This document shows positions 15,445 through 25,114 of a stretch of DNA of 41,602 nt, one piece after another. This stretch comes from Flavobacteriales bacterium (GTDB lineage Bacteria; Bacteroidota; Bacteroidia; Flavobacteriales_D; Sanyastnellaceae). Where the stretch lies: positions 1-41,602 of the forward strand of contig CANEVR010000019.1 of NCBI GenBank assembly GCA_947442505.1, written 5' to 3'. The notes under the pieces are model-generated. The model was not told where the DNA came from, ran no database searches, and saw only the letters and a program-made list of their open reading frames with translations. The first letter of the stretch is position 1, and the number at the start of each line of letters is the position of its first letter. The translations under genes and the position numbers were made by a program.

Positions 15445-16668
15445 TTAAAAACCCGTTGCAATCAGCAACTCCAATGGTTTCCATGGCAATTCAAAATGAG
15501 TACCAATGGTTTCATTGGTCAAAGTACCGTGGTACATGTACACTCCTGATTGCCATCCAGCATGACCCCGGATGAGATTAGCAACACCGCCTTCATCGCC
15601 CATTTGAATAAAGTCCGGTGCAAAAATGTTGCTCAAAGCATAAGAGGCGGTTCTAGAAACACGCGCCGCAATATTGGGAACGCAATAATGAATGACACCA
15701 TGGCTTTGGAAAACGGGATGATCATGGTTGGTTACACGCGACGTCTCAAAACATCCACCTTGATCAATACTCACATCTACGGCAACGCTACCAAATTTCA
15801 TGTTGCTAATCATGTCTTCAGTTACTACCATTGGGGTACGACCCTTGGTGGTATGAATGGCACCGATGACAACATCAGCAGTTTCCAATGCATTGCGCAA
15901 TTCTGATGGCAAAATGGTTGAGGTCCAAATGCGCATGCCCAAATCATTTTGCAAGCGACGAAGACGGTAAATATCGTTGTCAAACAATTTGACCGATGCA
16001 CCCAAGCCAATGGCTGCTCGTGTGGCAAATTCACCTACAGTTCCAGCTCCCAAAATCACAACCTCAGTAGGACGAACACCTGAAATACCACCAAACATCA
16101 ATCCCTGCCCCCCGTGGGTATGCGACAAATACTCAGCCGCAATTTGAACAGAAGTATAACCTGCAATTTCACCCATTGCCCTAACCACGGGAAAGATTCC
16201 CGCCTCATCACGAATATAATCCCAAGCAATGGCAGTGATTTTTTTATTGGCCAACGCCTGAAACAAATCTACTTTTTGCGCACTCAATTGCAAGGCTGAA
16301 ATCAAAGTCTGCTTGCCTGGCATTAAGGCTATCTCTTCCAAACTGGCGGGGGCCACTTTCAATATAATATCCGATTTAAAAACTGCGCTTTTGTCGTAAA
16401 CGATGGTTGCCCCAGCCTCACTATAATCGTGATCGGTGAACTTGGACTCCAATCCAGCATTGGTTTCCACAATGACCTCGTGACCATTGTTGACCAACAA
16501 TCCTACACTTTCAGGGACCAAAGCAACGCGTCGTTCCTGAAAACTGGTCTCCTTGGGGATTCCAATGGTCAAGTGGTGGCGCTTTTTGGCTACTTCCAAC
16601 ATTTCTTCTTTTGGAGATAAAGCAGCCTCTTGGGCCAAAGCTGAGACAAAAGATTTTTTTGGGTCCAT
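15445..16668 (-). CDS. ald: Alanine dehydrogenase
   Basis: A 407-residue NAD-linked enzyme of the alanine dehydrogenase / transhydrogenase alpha family, interconverting alanine with pyruvate and ammonia. The N-terminal substrate domain has IGIPKETSFQERRVALVPESV. The Rossmann NAD site is VVILGAGTVGEFATRAAIGLG, and GSVAVDVSIDQGGCFETSR and HYCVPNIAARVSRTASYALS follow as in the family. A further 40 or so residues precede the usual family start; this extension is common in the Bacteroidota form as I recall. The ATG at 16668 (MDPKKSF) was chosen over one at 16698, because GGAAGG directly precedes it and a -7-like TATCTTTA lies in the upstream codons. Confidence 0.88.
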   Translation of the reverse strand: MDPKKSFVSALAQEAALSPKEEMLEVAKKRHHLTIGIPKETSFQERRVALVPESVGLLVNNGHEVIVETNAGLESKFTDHDYSEAGATIVYDKSAVFKSDIILKVAPASLEEIALMPGKQTLISALQLSAQKVDLFQALANKKITAIAWDYIRDEAGIFPVVRAMGEIAGYTSVQIAAEYLSHTHGGQGLMFGGISGVRPTEVVILGAGTVGEFATRAAIGLGASVKLFDNDIYRLRRLQNDLGMRIWTSTILPSELRNALETADVVIGAIHTTKGRTPMVVTEDMISNMKFGSVAVDVSIDQGGCFETSRVTNHDHPVFQSHGVIHYCVPNIAARVSRTASYALSNIFAPDFIQMGDEGGVANLIRGHAGWQSGVYMYHGTLTNETIGTHFELPWKPLELLIATGF

Positions 16669-16684
16669 CCTTCCTGTTTTGCAA

Positions 16685-16692
16685 TAAAGATA
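16685..16692 (-). promoter_or_regulatory. Putative -7 box (TATCTTTA) of alanine dehydrogenase
   Basis: On the minus strand TATCTTTA differs by one base from TAnnTTTG and lies 16 nt before the ATG at 16668. A GGAAGG just before that ATG is one of the few Shine-Dalgarno-like stretches in the window. Confidence 0.4.
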
Positions 16693-16723
16693 CTGCAATT
16701 ACCAAGAGCTGTGAATTGTCATC

Positions 16724-16754
16724 GTTGGATTTTCGGTGAAATTGATTATTTTCG
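16724..16754 (+). promoter_or_regulatory. Putative promoter of the 76-aa membrane protein gene
   Basis: GTTG (16724-16727), 19 nt, then TATTTTCG (16747-16754), 18 nt before the ATG. Positions 16739-16770 repeat the tRNA-Pro promoter region at 29 of 32 bases. Confidence 0.6.
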
Positions 16755-16772
16755 TGCCAACAAAAAAGTATT

Positions 16773-17003
16773 ATGGCACAAAATCACAGCAAAGAATCAT
16801 CACCAGTATTGTACACTATCATCATTGCAGCCGCTATGATGACTTTATTGTTTGTCTCTGTTAATCACAATACCAAATCACCCAAATCGCAATTGGCAGG
16901 AGATTTTTCTGACATCACTGTTGTAGTAAAAGACACCACTGCTCAAGCTGACACAACGCATGCTGCCGCGGATACAAGCCACGCAGAGCCTGCAGCGCAT
17001 TAA
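16773..17003 (+). CDS. Small single-pass membrane protein, 76 aa
   Basis: Function unknown and family not recognised. The N-terminus is short and polar, then one transmembrane helix spans about residues 12-30 (VLYTIIIAAAMMTLLFVSV). The rest is a hydrophilic tail with Asp-Thr-Thr repeats and a low-complexity Ala/Asp/His end (DTTHAAADTSHAEPAAH). The lack of an obvious signal cleavage site suggests the tail is anchored. It has its own promoter, strikingly similar to that of tRNA-Pro. It ends 4 nt from the stop of the convergent giant secreted protein; a 7-bp hairpin, TAATTTC/GAAATTA at 17001-17017, covers both stop codons. Clear start, promoter and codon use support a real gene. Confidence 0.75.
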   Translation: MAQNHSKESSPVLYTIIIAAAMMTLLFVSVNHNTKSPKSQLAGDFSDITVVVKDTTAQADTTHAAADTSHAEPAAH

Positions 17004-17007
17004 TTTC

Positions 17008-20000
17008 TTAGAAATTATCCAAATCCACGGGTCGCATTACGCCGAACCATTTCAAGATTTTCTCTCCCACTCCAGGAACGTTTACATGGATGATGTAGGT
17101 TCCTGATGCAATGGGGATGTTCTTGCCATTCTTCAAGTCCCAATCCAAGCTCGTCAATGGATCAGCCTTCTTGAACTGTCTGATCATCGTTCCATTCATG
17201 TCGTATATCGTTACCACACACTCCTCGGGCAAGTTGGTGATCTTAATGCGGTTGTCCAACTTGCTCGTCTCATACAAGCTGAATGCATAGTATGGATTTG
17301 GAACAACATTAATCATGCTCAATGCATCCTCAGCCGTTGTTGCATCACCCAACACCGGTGCAATGCCCTTGGTGCTGAATCGGTACAATGGTCTCCACGT
17401 ATTTTGTGCTGTACTCAAGTCGTTCACATCTCCGCTGTTGTAACGGAACTTATCATACACCTGTGCAACACGCAATCTCACCCTGAGTGTATTGGGAATC
17501 AAGCCTTCCGTTACGGGCAACAAGCTATAGCCTGGTGTCAAGGCCGCTGATCCAACCCATGTCGCTGCGCGGAAGATCTTCTTCCAGTTGCTCGAGCTCA
17601 AGGCGCTATTGCTCAATTGATCGTACATGAACTGTCCGTTGTCATATCCAGGAACGACAGTCGTGCTGTTGTCCTCATTGGCAAAGTTCTTAAACACATA
17701 AATCCAGTGTTGTCCTGCTGCTACTGAGCCAAAGCCTTGTGGTGCAATCAAGTTCGATGTTGGGTTCCAAATCATATCATTGCCATTCTCACCCACCAAC
17801 CATGAATCTTCGCCAAAAGCCAAGTTCAAACGCTCTCCGGTTCCTTGGTCAATCGCATAGCCAGGGAACCAACCCATACCCCAATCACCCACCAAGTTTC
17901 CTTCTGCTGCATTGAAACCTGCATCGTCTGCTGTTCTTCCGTTCTTGTCCACTGACTTGTGGTGACGCATCTTCATCTTGGTTGGTGTGCCATTGCTGAT
18001 GCCATCATTGTCATCTGCAAGACCATTGGCGTTCATCTCAAACACCACGCAACGGGTCCACTTGCTCTTGTCGCTCGTCATCACCACATCCACATTGTTC
18101 AAGCCGCGGATATTGCTTCTGCGGTCGGCGTCGATTGTGTTGTTGTCTCCTTTGACATCATTGATGGTTGGTGCAACATTGTTCACTGTTACTGTTGGGG
18201 TTGTTGCATCGCCATCTGTATCAAAGTTCAATACGGAATAAGAAGCCAAGCAATAAGGTCCCCATGTTCCTCCTACTACACTCTCATACTTCTCTGAAGC
18301 ATCCGTGAAGGGGTCATCACCACTGCCTTGCTCGAAATCGTCATACAACTGCTCAAACAATGCCGCTGCATCTGTGCCTTCTGTCTTCACGCTTCCTGCT
18401 CTGAGCCAGTTGCCCTCTTGGAAACCTTCTTGGTCAGGAATACCGGCAAACCATGGTTTGGATGGATCGGCAAACTCCATGCTTCCCGAAATCAACTCTG
18501 TGTAATGTTTTACAAAAGCGCCATCATCATTCAAGTATTGGTACTGACTCCAATTGATGGACAATCCATAATCGAGGAGTACATCCTCACTGCCCATTCT
18601 AAAGCTGTGGGTTGGCGTCAAAGTATCACCTGTCGTTAAGTTCACCAACTGCCATGACATCGAATCAGGGCTTGACTCCGTGTTGTCTGTTGCTACCAAA
18701 GACAACTCAAAATCTGCTGCTGGCAAAGCCAATGGATCGACAACCTTCACGTCAACAGGACCCATACCAGGAAGGTAAGTGCACTCTGAAGAAGTGATGT
18801 TGGATAAGATGGCCGCCTCTGTTGCAGCATCCAAAGTCAAACTGTTCAAGCCATTTCCTTTTCCTTCGATGCGCGTAATCGCTACTCCATCGCCATACTG
18901 AGCATTTAAAATTGAACCACCATTGGCCGGGGTTTGGCTGTGGGGGATGGCCGCGATGACGGGAATTTCACCCAAAGCAGCCTTACGTGAAGCAAGGAAA
19001 GCTTCGTCTTGTCCATTCTCAGCTGCCAAATCATAATTCAAATAATTGTTATGACCATAAGCCAATACCATGAAGTAATAGGTCTTGTGATTGATCAAAC
19101 GATTATCACCTTGAGCAAACGCATCCGTCTTCACTTGGAATGAACGGCGGATACCTTCATTTGCCCCTTGAACTTTCAACTCAGGAACGATGTAACCTGA
19201 AATTGGATCGCGCACAAAGTTGACAATATTGATGACATCATTCTCTACATCACACTGGGCTACCATACGTGCTTTGGCAATATCACCCAATTCACTTGCG
19301 CTCACATCTGCGTTGGCCAATTGATAAACCATGTAACCTTCAAATTTGTATGAACGTGCAGTTGTATCCAATTGGGTTCCATCAGCCAATTCTTCAGGAA
19401 TACTTGGATCGAAACCAGCTTGATCGGGACCGAAATTCTCGTTGTAATTGGTGCTGATAATGTTATCATTGCTCAACATCAAAATGATTTCACGGTCCAA
19501 CTCACGTACAGAAACATCTGGCGCATCGGGTCCTGAAACCAACTCAAAACAATTGTCAAACAAAGCTTGCGCTTTATCATCGTATTGTCTCAACAAACGC
19601 ACACTTTCAAAAGCCTCACCCGTTGTTGCACGTGCCCAAACCACACCCATGGTAATGTTATTGTAATCTCCGGGCTCCAAAGTAAATGGACCAGCAGACT
19701 GAATAAAACGTCTATCTGCAGCAACGTTTCCGCTACTCACTTCAGACCATGGCTCAACTTGGATACCAAAAGTTCCCCAGTTATAGGGATCCGTGTCATC
19801 TGGGAACATATACTGTGCAGGAACACCAGTTAATACACCAGCTCCGCTAACACCGTTTCCGCCGTACAACATCTGGGCACCATTTTTCCATACACCGCGC
19901 ATATAATTATAGAAATGCAATGGAACAGATGGTTCACCAAAAATAGGGTTGGTACTGTTGTTATAGTATACAAAACGACGCATACCAAAACGCTCATTAT

Positions 20001-21201
20001 CTGCAACACCATCACCATATCCAATACCCAAACCACGATAAGGGATACCAATAGAGTCAGTGGCATTGATAATGTCTGTAGTCAATGGATTATCAATGTT
20101 GTCCTCATCCTGATAAGGACCTTCAAAAAAGTCAATACCCACCGCTGGAGGATTCAAACCATATCCCAAAGATGATGATGATGACTGGTCATTATTATCA
20201 CCATTGTAACAATATCCCAAACCTCTTTTAACATCACATCCCACATAGTCATCTGTTGCAGTTCCCAAATCCGCATCCACCCATGAACCGAAATAAGTAT
20301 CCGTCAATGTTTGTGTACCTTGGTTAATCAACACATAATTATAAAAAGTCATGTTGTTGATTTCGTCATTGGAGTTGAATGCAAAAGCTTGTGCACGAAT
20401 CTCCATACCAATGGGCTGTCCTTGAGATTCGGTATGTGCGTTACCCTTGTCATTGAATATCCAGTAAAAAGTTTGGTCACCAAACAAAGGAACGATGTCC
20501 TCTCTTCTACGAGAAGCGCAATTCACCTCTCTCAAGAAATCATACCATGGATAGTCACCATTTTGAGGATTGTAAAAACCATCCTGATCGTAGTCATAGA
20601 ATGGAGCCAAATACAAATCTTGTCCAGCTGCCGTATTTCCCATCGCTGGGTAATCATAGAAATAACCTGGAATAGAATAGTTCTCCTCGCAATCATCATC
20701 ACCAGCAGAAACGCAATCATAATAAGCTCGGTGTCTTTGCGCGTCTTGACGCAAGGAAACAAAGAACCTATCGTACTGCTCACAAGTGTTTTCATTCACG
20801 GAGGCACTTCCGTCGTTGGTCAATGGTCCTGGCCAATAGTCATTTCCACTTCCTCTAAAAGTCAATGCGGCCAACTTTAACTGTTGGTCAGGAGAACGAC
20901 CTCCCATCCACAATGCACCGGCGTACAATGAAGAAACACCGCCACCCTTGGGCACCTCGTAAGAAGGCATTCCATTGGCACGGTCCATCCACATATTACC
21001 ACCCGTTTCAATGGTGGCTTTTACATTGTTCCATTCCAAATCCTTGAGTCCGGTAGCCGGAGCACAAGCTGCTGCCTTTACCTGACCGTTGGATGTATTC
21101 TCAGATTGATTGCGCACGTTCACCGACTTGTATGCCGACGCGCTCATGGTCATCACCGCCATGAAGACAACCATCACTAATTTCATATATCTCTTTTCCA
21201 T
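17008..21201 (-). CDS. Giant secreted protein with T9SS-type C-terminus, receptor-linked
   Basis: A 1397-residue exported protein of unknown function. The signal peptide covers about residues 1-23 (KLVMVVFMAVMTMSASA). The N-terminal region has blocks known from a family of large Bacteroidota secreted proteins: NNVKATIETGGNMWMD, SLYAGALWMGGRS and GNDYWPGPLTNDG, later FGDQTFYWIFNDKG. The C-terminal 100 or so residues resemble a type IX sorting module (INVVPNPYYAFS, VTIYDMNGTMIRQF, IPIASGTYIIHVNVPG) followed by a short tail, KWFGVMRPVDLDNF. It lies 17 nt downstream of a TonB-dependent receptor gene, so the two are co-expressed. An outer-membrane or surface role beside the receptor is inferred. 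No enzyme domain was recognised. Confidence 0.85.
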   Translation of the reverse strand: MEKRYMKLVMVVFMAVMTMSASAYKSVNVRNQSENTSNGQVKAAACAPATGLKDLEWNNVKATIETGGNMWMDRANGMPSYEVPKGGGVSSLYAGALWMGGRSPDQQLKLAALTFRGSGNDYWPGPLTNDGSASVNENTCEQYDRFFVSLRQDAQRHRAYYDCVSAGDDDCEENYSIPGYFYDYPAMGNTAAGQDLYLAPFYDYDQDGFYNPQNGDYPWYDFLREVNCASRRREDIVPLFGDQTFYWIFNDKGNAHTESQGQPIGMEIRAQAFAFNSNDEINNMTFYNYVLINQGTQTLTDTYFGSWVDADLGTATDDYVGCDVKRGLGYCYNGDNNDQSSSSSLGYGLNPPAVGIDFFEGPYQDEDNIDNPLTTDIINATDSIGIPYRGLGIGYGDGVADNERFGMRRFVYYNNSTNPIFGEPSVPLHFYNYMRGVWKNGAQMLYGGNGVSGAGVLTGVPAQYMFPDDTDPYNWGTFGIQVEPWSEVSSGNVAADRRFIQSAGPFTLEPGDYNNITMGVVWARATTGEAFESVRLLRQYDDKAQALFDNCFELVSGPDAPDVSVRELDREIILMLSNDNIISTNYNENFGPDQAGFDPSIPEELADGTQLDTTARSYKFEGYMVYQLANADVSASELGDIAKARMVAQCDVENDVINIVNFVRDPISGYIVPELKVQGANEGIRRSFQVKTDAFAQGDNRLINHKTYYFMVLAYGHNNYLNYDLAAENGQDEAFLASRKAALGEIPVIAAIPHSQTPANGGSILNAQYGDGVAITRIEGKGNGLNSLTLDAATEAAILSNITSSECTYLPGMGPVDVKVVDPLALPAADFELSLVATDNTESSPDSMSWQLVNLTTGDTLTPTHSFRMGSEDVLLDYGLSINWSQYQYLNDDGAFVKHYTELISGSMEFADPSKPWFAGIPDQEGFQEGNWLRAGSVKTEGTDAAALFEQLYDDFEQGSGDDPFTDASEKYESVVGGTWGPYCLASYSVLNFDTDGDATTPTVTVNNVAPTINDVKGDNNTIDADRRSNIRGLNNVDVVMTSDKSKWTRCVVFEMNANGLADDNDGISNGTPTKMKMRHHKSVDKNGRTADDAGFNAAEGNLVGDWGMGWFPGYAIDQGTGERLNLAFGEDSWLVGENGNDMIWNPTSNLIAPQGFGSVAAGQHWIYVFKNFANEDNSTTVVPGYDNGQFMYDQLSNSALSSSNWKKIFRAATWVGSAALTPGYSLLPVTEGLIPNTLRVRLRVAQVYDKFRYNSGDVNDLSTAQNTWRPLYRFSTKGIAPVLGDATTAEDALSMINVVPNPYYAFSLYETSKLDNRIKITNLPEECVVTIYDMNGTMIRQFKKADPLTSLDWDLKNGKNIPIASGTYIIHVNVPGVGEKILKWFGVMRPVDLDNF

Positions 21202-21218
21202 GGTTTCCTAGTGTTGAA

Positions 21219-24200
21219 TTAGAAGTCAAATCTTAATCCCAAACGAATCTGACGAGGTGCCCCCAGATTGTAAGGGTTATTTACATACATGCTGTAGTAG
21301 TTTCTGAAAGAATCAGGAGAGTTTTGCGACTCAATCTGTGACTGGTATTGTGCAGCAGCCAAGAATCCATCATCATCAGGCGTTCCTGTAAAACGATACA
21401 CACCTGAGATATTCATGGTATTCAACAAGTTGTTGACCCATAAATAAACATTCAAGTTTGCGGCCTTTTTCTTTCCATCTTTTCCTTTCAATTCAACATT
21501 AAAATTACGGTCAATATTCATGTCCACATTGAACTGCCAAGGCAAACGAGCGCCATTGATTGAACCTTCTGTGGTTGGAGAAACTTCACCAGTAATTGGA
21601 GTGGCGATAACTTGTGGTGTATATGGAGTACCTGAACCCAAGTTGGCAATAAAGTTAACCCCAGTGTTTTCAAAGATGGGCTTATTGAACCATACTGGAC
21701 CATTATAATCAGCTCCTGAACCATAACGATAATCAACTGTAGTAACAATGCGGTGTCTTTGATCGTAGTTCACTGGATTCACAGTTCTCAAGTTGGGCAA
21801 TCCGGCATTGATCAAAGCCAATTGCGTTTGGGTTGACGATCCTGTTCCATCTGCAAACTGCAAAGTGTACGAGCTCTTTAACCAAAGATTTCCTGTTGGT
21901 CTCAAGTCGTAAGACAAAGTCAAACCTTTAACAGTTCCGAAATCCAAATTATCAAAAGCCTTGTATGTGGCAGGATACGCACCAATGAATGATCTCACCT
22001 GTATCATGTTGCGCAACTCACGGTAGAATGCCTCAACCTTCAAAGAAGATGTTTTGGACAACACTTGTTGGAATCCAAGTGCATAGTCCACTGTGCGCTC
22101 TGGTTTCAAATTGGGGTTGTTCAACAAAACATTGCGATTGGTATTCAAATACAAATAATCAATGGGATTAAAGCGATTGCTTTCTGTTGGACGCTGGGTC
22201 AACACATCATAGTGAGCAAAGAACAAAGCCTCATCAGAAATCGGGAAAGAGAAGGCGATACGTGGCATGAAATTCACCACTGGCTCGTACTCCTTGAAGG
22301 ACTTAGAAGACATTTCAGCCTTGGGGTCTACTTTCAAGTATGGTTTCACTTGGCCACCAGAAGCAACTGAAGTAAATGGATCAGAGACCAAAGCTCCTGA
22401 TGCGTTGTACCAATTGTTTCCATCGCGGTAACCAGTAATGGCTGATGGCTGCTCCACATTATCAACATACACAACAAAATCTTCACCGATGTTGTTGGGT
22501 TTGTTCACTCCGAATTTATCAAAATTAACCTCCCCAGCAGTATATGCCTCACTGATTACAAATGGATCAATGGGCACATATTGGTTGGCATCGTATCTGT
22601 CGATACGCAAACCAACGTTGAAAATTAAATCATCGAAAGCAAATTTATCCATCACATATCCTGAGATATAGGTTGGCTCAAAAGCACCAATTCTTCTCGT
22701 CTTGAAGCTTTTTCCATCTGCCAACGAATACTCCTCCGAGAAAAAGTCATCGATGGTTGGACGACGACCAGACAACTTGTTTCCGTATGGATCATAACCA
22801 TAATAAGTAACAATGTTGTTTCCTTGGTTTAATAAATCATCAGCACCAAACATGCTTACACTCAACTCATCTGGATTCAAAGCATCAACATTGATATAAT
22901 CTGTTCCATTGACATCCAATCCCAATGATTCACGCAAATTGTAATCAAACTCAAATTGATCGGCTCCAACCAAGTTACCATAATTCACATAAGTGATTCC
23001 ATCTTCGCTGAAATAACTAGGATTGTCTGTATCCAATTCTCGGTTATGGAAATTGGCCAATTGACGTGCACGCAACCAAAGTCCTACTGGAGCAATAGCA
23101 TAACCAGCATCTCTTCTTTGCTCAAACTCAAAACCCACTTGAATGGCATGGTCACCAATATCTGCTGAACCTGTACCTGATACACGGAATTGTTTGTTTG
23201 AACTCACACTATAATTATTGCTCTGACCTCCGTAATAATTCCACAACCCATAAGTATCGTTGGGCAATTGTCCGTTGATCAATCCATTGTTACCCTGAAT
23301 GTTTGTCAAAGAAGCGTATGGAGATTCTCCAATTTGCAAAATCTCAGTGGTAAACTCGTTGTTAGAGGCATCAAAGAAACCATCATCGGTAATCAACATG
23401 TCAGTTCCATTCACCACTTCATTCACGCTCGTTGGGGTGTTGAACAATCCAAAAAACTGACTGGTAATAGCCGCTAAGTCAGGATTGTACTCACTTGGGG
23501 TAAAGTTAACATTAACATCCTGCCATCCATTCTGAATGTAATATCCACCTTCTGGAGCCAATGAATAAGAACGAGCACGCAATTGATCAAAACGACCAAC
23601 GTGACCATATCTAAACAACTCGTCCTTATGGGTAGCGTCTTGTCTTAAGCGATATGAGCTACTGTAATCAGCCATGATTGAATAGAATACATTCTTCAAG
23701 GTAGAAGTCTCGTCTTCTCCGTTTTTAAAACGTTGACTGAATTTCACATATCCTCTCCAATCCAAATCTGTTGATTGCTGATTGTTATCAAAGTTCATCA
23801 ACATATTGTTGTAGTCAAAGTCATTGCCTCTTCTGTATGCAGCAGTTCCTCCTACGGTCAAAGTCATGGTTTCAGAAGCTGTCAAATCCACTTTTCCAAC
23901 TAAGTTCAATGAACGATTGCGAACATTCATTCGGGTATCGATTTTTTCAAAATCATCTGCCGTTAAAAAGTCTGCATTGTACAAAGCACCATTCACCGTT
24001 CCATCTGCCTGTACATTTTGACGCAATGGATTTTCTCTCAAACCTTCAATAGCAGCGTCTTTCATTTTATAAACTCCTCCAAAAGCAGGACCACCATCCA
24101 CTATGTCGGTGTAATTGCTGGACAAGAAGAATCCCAACAAAGGACGACCTTTGCTTCCGTCTGATTTCTTCTTGAACAAAATGGGTCCAGAAAGAGATCC

Positions 24201-24980
24201 TTCCAAAAGATTGTAACCGTACTTATCCAAACCAACAACCTTATCATTGATTTTAAATCCAGAAGAAATGGCTTCAATTCCACCAGTGTAATTGGCAGAG
24301 GCAGAGCGCAAAGAGATATTGATTACCCCTCCGGTAACGTCACCAATATTGGCAGGAACACCACCAGTAATAACGGAAACCTCTTCAATTGCTGACTTAG
24401 GCAATGAAGAAGAACCTCGGACTTTAATTCCATCAATGTAAACCCAAGTAGATCCTGTACGTGCACCACGGATTGAAATTCCACCACCTGTTCCAGCACT
24501 GCTAACACCCGCTACTGTTTGAGCCAAGCCCAAAGCGTCACGAGATGGCATTCGTGCCAACTCTTCACGTGTAACTGTTCCTCCTGATGCTCCACCATCC
24601 TTGTCAATCAAAGGAACTTTAAATTCATTGATTTCCAGAGTTTTCATTTCCTTACCAGCCGTTAATTCGGTGTTGGCAAATTGGATTTTTCCTCCCGAGA
24701 TGGGAACCCCTTTTAACTCTTGTGAAGTGTAGCCCACAAAATTGAATTGAACATCATAAACACCCGGATCAATGGGCTTGATGGTGTATTCACCGTCAAT
24801 ATCAGTTGCCCCTCCGGTAATCAAGTTACCATTGAGGAATAATATTACGTTTACAAACGGTAGTGGTTGTTTGGTATCTTTATCAGTTACCTTTCCCTTC
24901 AAAGTACCAGTGTTTTGGGCCATCGCACCTGTCAAGGTGACCAGGAAACCAACCAACATTAGCGCAACTTTTTTCCGCAT
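21219..24980 (-). CDS. TonB-dependent outer-membrane receptor with carboxypeptidase-like domain
   Basis: A 1253-residue receptor. After a signal peptide (1-21, ending GAMAQ), residues 24-105 form the carboxypeptidase-regulatory-like beta domain (GTLKGKVTDKDTKQPLPFVNV, with ATDIDGEYTIKPIDPGVY). The plug domain follows (about 140-235) with SIRGARTGSTWVYIDGIKVRG and VSVITGGVPANIGDVTGGVINI. The remaining 1000 or so residues form the beta-barrel, ending with the aromatic signature RQIRLGLRFDF. No SusD homologue is adjacent; the partner is the giant T9SS-type protein 17 nt downstream. The ligand cannot be read from the sequence. The 134-nt upstream gap to ddl is AT-rich with no clear promoter box. 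Confidence 0.93.
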   Translation of the reverse strand: MRKKVALMLVGFLVTLTGAMAQNTGTLKGKVTDKDTKQPLPFVNVILFLNGNLITGGATDIDGEYTIKPIDPGVYDVQFNFVGYTSQELKGVPISGGKIQFANTELTAGKEMKTLEINEFKVPLIDKDGGASGGTVTREELARMPSRDALGLAQTVAGVSSAGTGGGISIRGARTGSTWVYIDGIKVRGSSSLPKSAIEEVSVITGGVPANIGDVTGGVINISLRSASANYTGGIEAISSGFKINDKVVGLDKYGYNLLEGSLSGPILFKKKSDGSKGRPLLGFFLSSNYTDIVDGGPAFGGVYKMKDAAIEGLRENPLRQNVQADGTVNGALYNADFLTADDFEKIDTRMNVRNRSLNLVGKVDLTASETMTLTVGGTAAYRRGNDFDYNNMLMNFDNNQQSTDLDWRGYVKFSQRFKNGEDETSTLKNVFYSIMADYSSSYRLRQDATHKDELFRYGHVGRFDQLRARSYSLAPEGGYYIQNGWQDVNVNFTPSEYNPDLAAITSQFFGLFNTPTSVNEVVNGTDMLITDDGFFDASNNEFTTEILQIGESPYASLTNIQGNNGLINGQLPNDTYGLWNYYGGQSNNYSVSSNKQFRVSGTGSADIGDHAIQVGFEFEQRRDAGYAIAPVGLWLRARQLANFHNRELDTDNPSYFSEDGITYVNYGNLVGADQFEFDYNLRESLGLDVNGTDYINVDALNPDELSVSMFGADDLLNQGNNIVTYYGYDPYGNKLSGRRPTIDDFFSEEYSLADGKSFKTRRIGAFEPTYISGYVMDKFAFDDLIFNVGLRIDRYDANQYVPIDPFVISEAYTAGEVNFDKFGVNKPNNIGEDFVVYVDNVEQPSAITGYRDGNNWYNASGALVSDPFTSVASGGQVKPYLKVDPKAEMSSKSFKEYEPVVNFMPRIAFSFPISDEALFFAHYDVLTQRPTESNRFNPIDYLYLNTNRNVLLNNPNLKPERTVDYALGFQQVLSKTSSLKVEAFYRELRNMIQVRSFIGAYPATYKAFDNLDFGTVKGLTLSYDLRPTGNLWLKSSYTLQFADGTGSSTQTQLALINAGLPNLRTVNPVNYDQRHRIVTTVDYRYGSGADYNGPVWFNKPIFENTGVNFIANLGSGTPYTPQVIATPITGEVSPTTEGSINGARLPWQFNVDMNIDRNFNVELKGKDGKKKAANLNVYLWVNNLLNTMNISGVYRFTGTPDDDGFLAAAQYQSQIESQNSPDSFRNYYSMYVNNPYNLGAPRQIRLGLRFDF

Positions 24981-25114
24981 ATTAGGATAGAATTAATTGT
25001 ACGTTTCTATTGTTAAAGGGTGCTAAAATAAGGAAAAAGACGTTTTTTAACTCATCTTAACACCAACTATTTATTTTCAACTCACTTATTAATTGATTTT
25101 CAATTATTTAACAT

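Noticed and set aside
15448-15466. Terminator at the end of alanine dehydrogenase (minus strand GTTGC-GCAAC with a T-run)
   Set aside because: The stem is only 5 bp and separated from the T-run by GGG; too weak to list.
17008-21201. CRISPR or tandem repeats in the giant secreted gene
   Set aside because: Repeated words are codon-level low complexity; no regular repeat-spacer pattern.
25091-25106. AATTGA/TCAATT inverted repeat as a terminator of ddl
   Set aside because: Short, AT-only and without a clear T-run.
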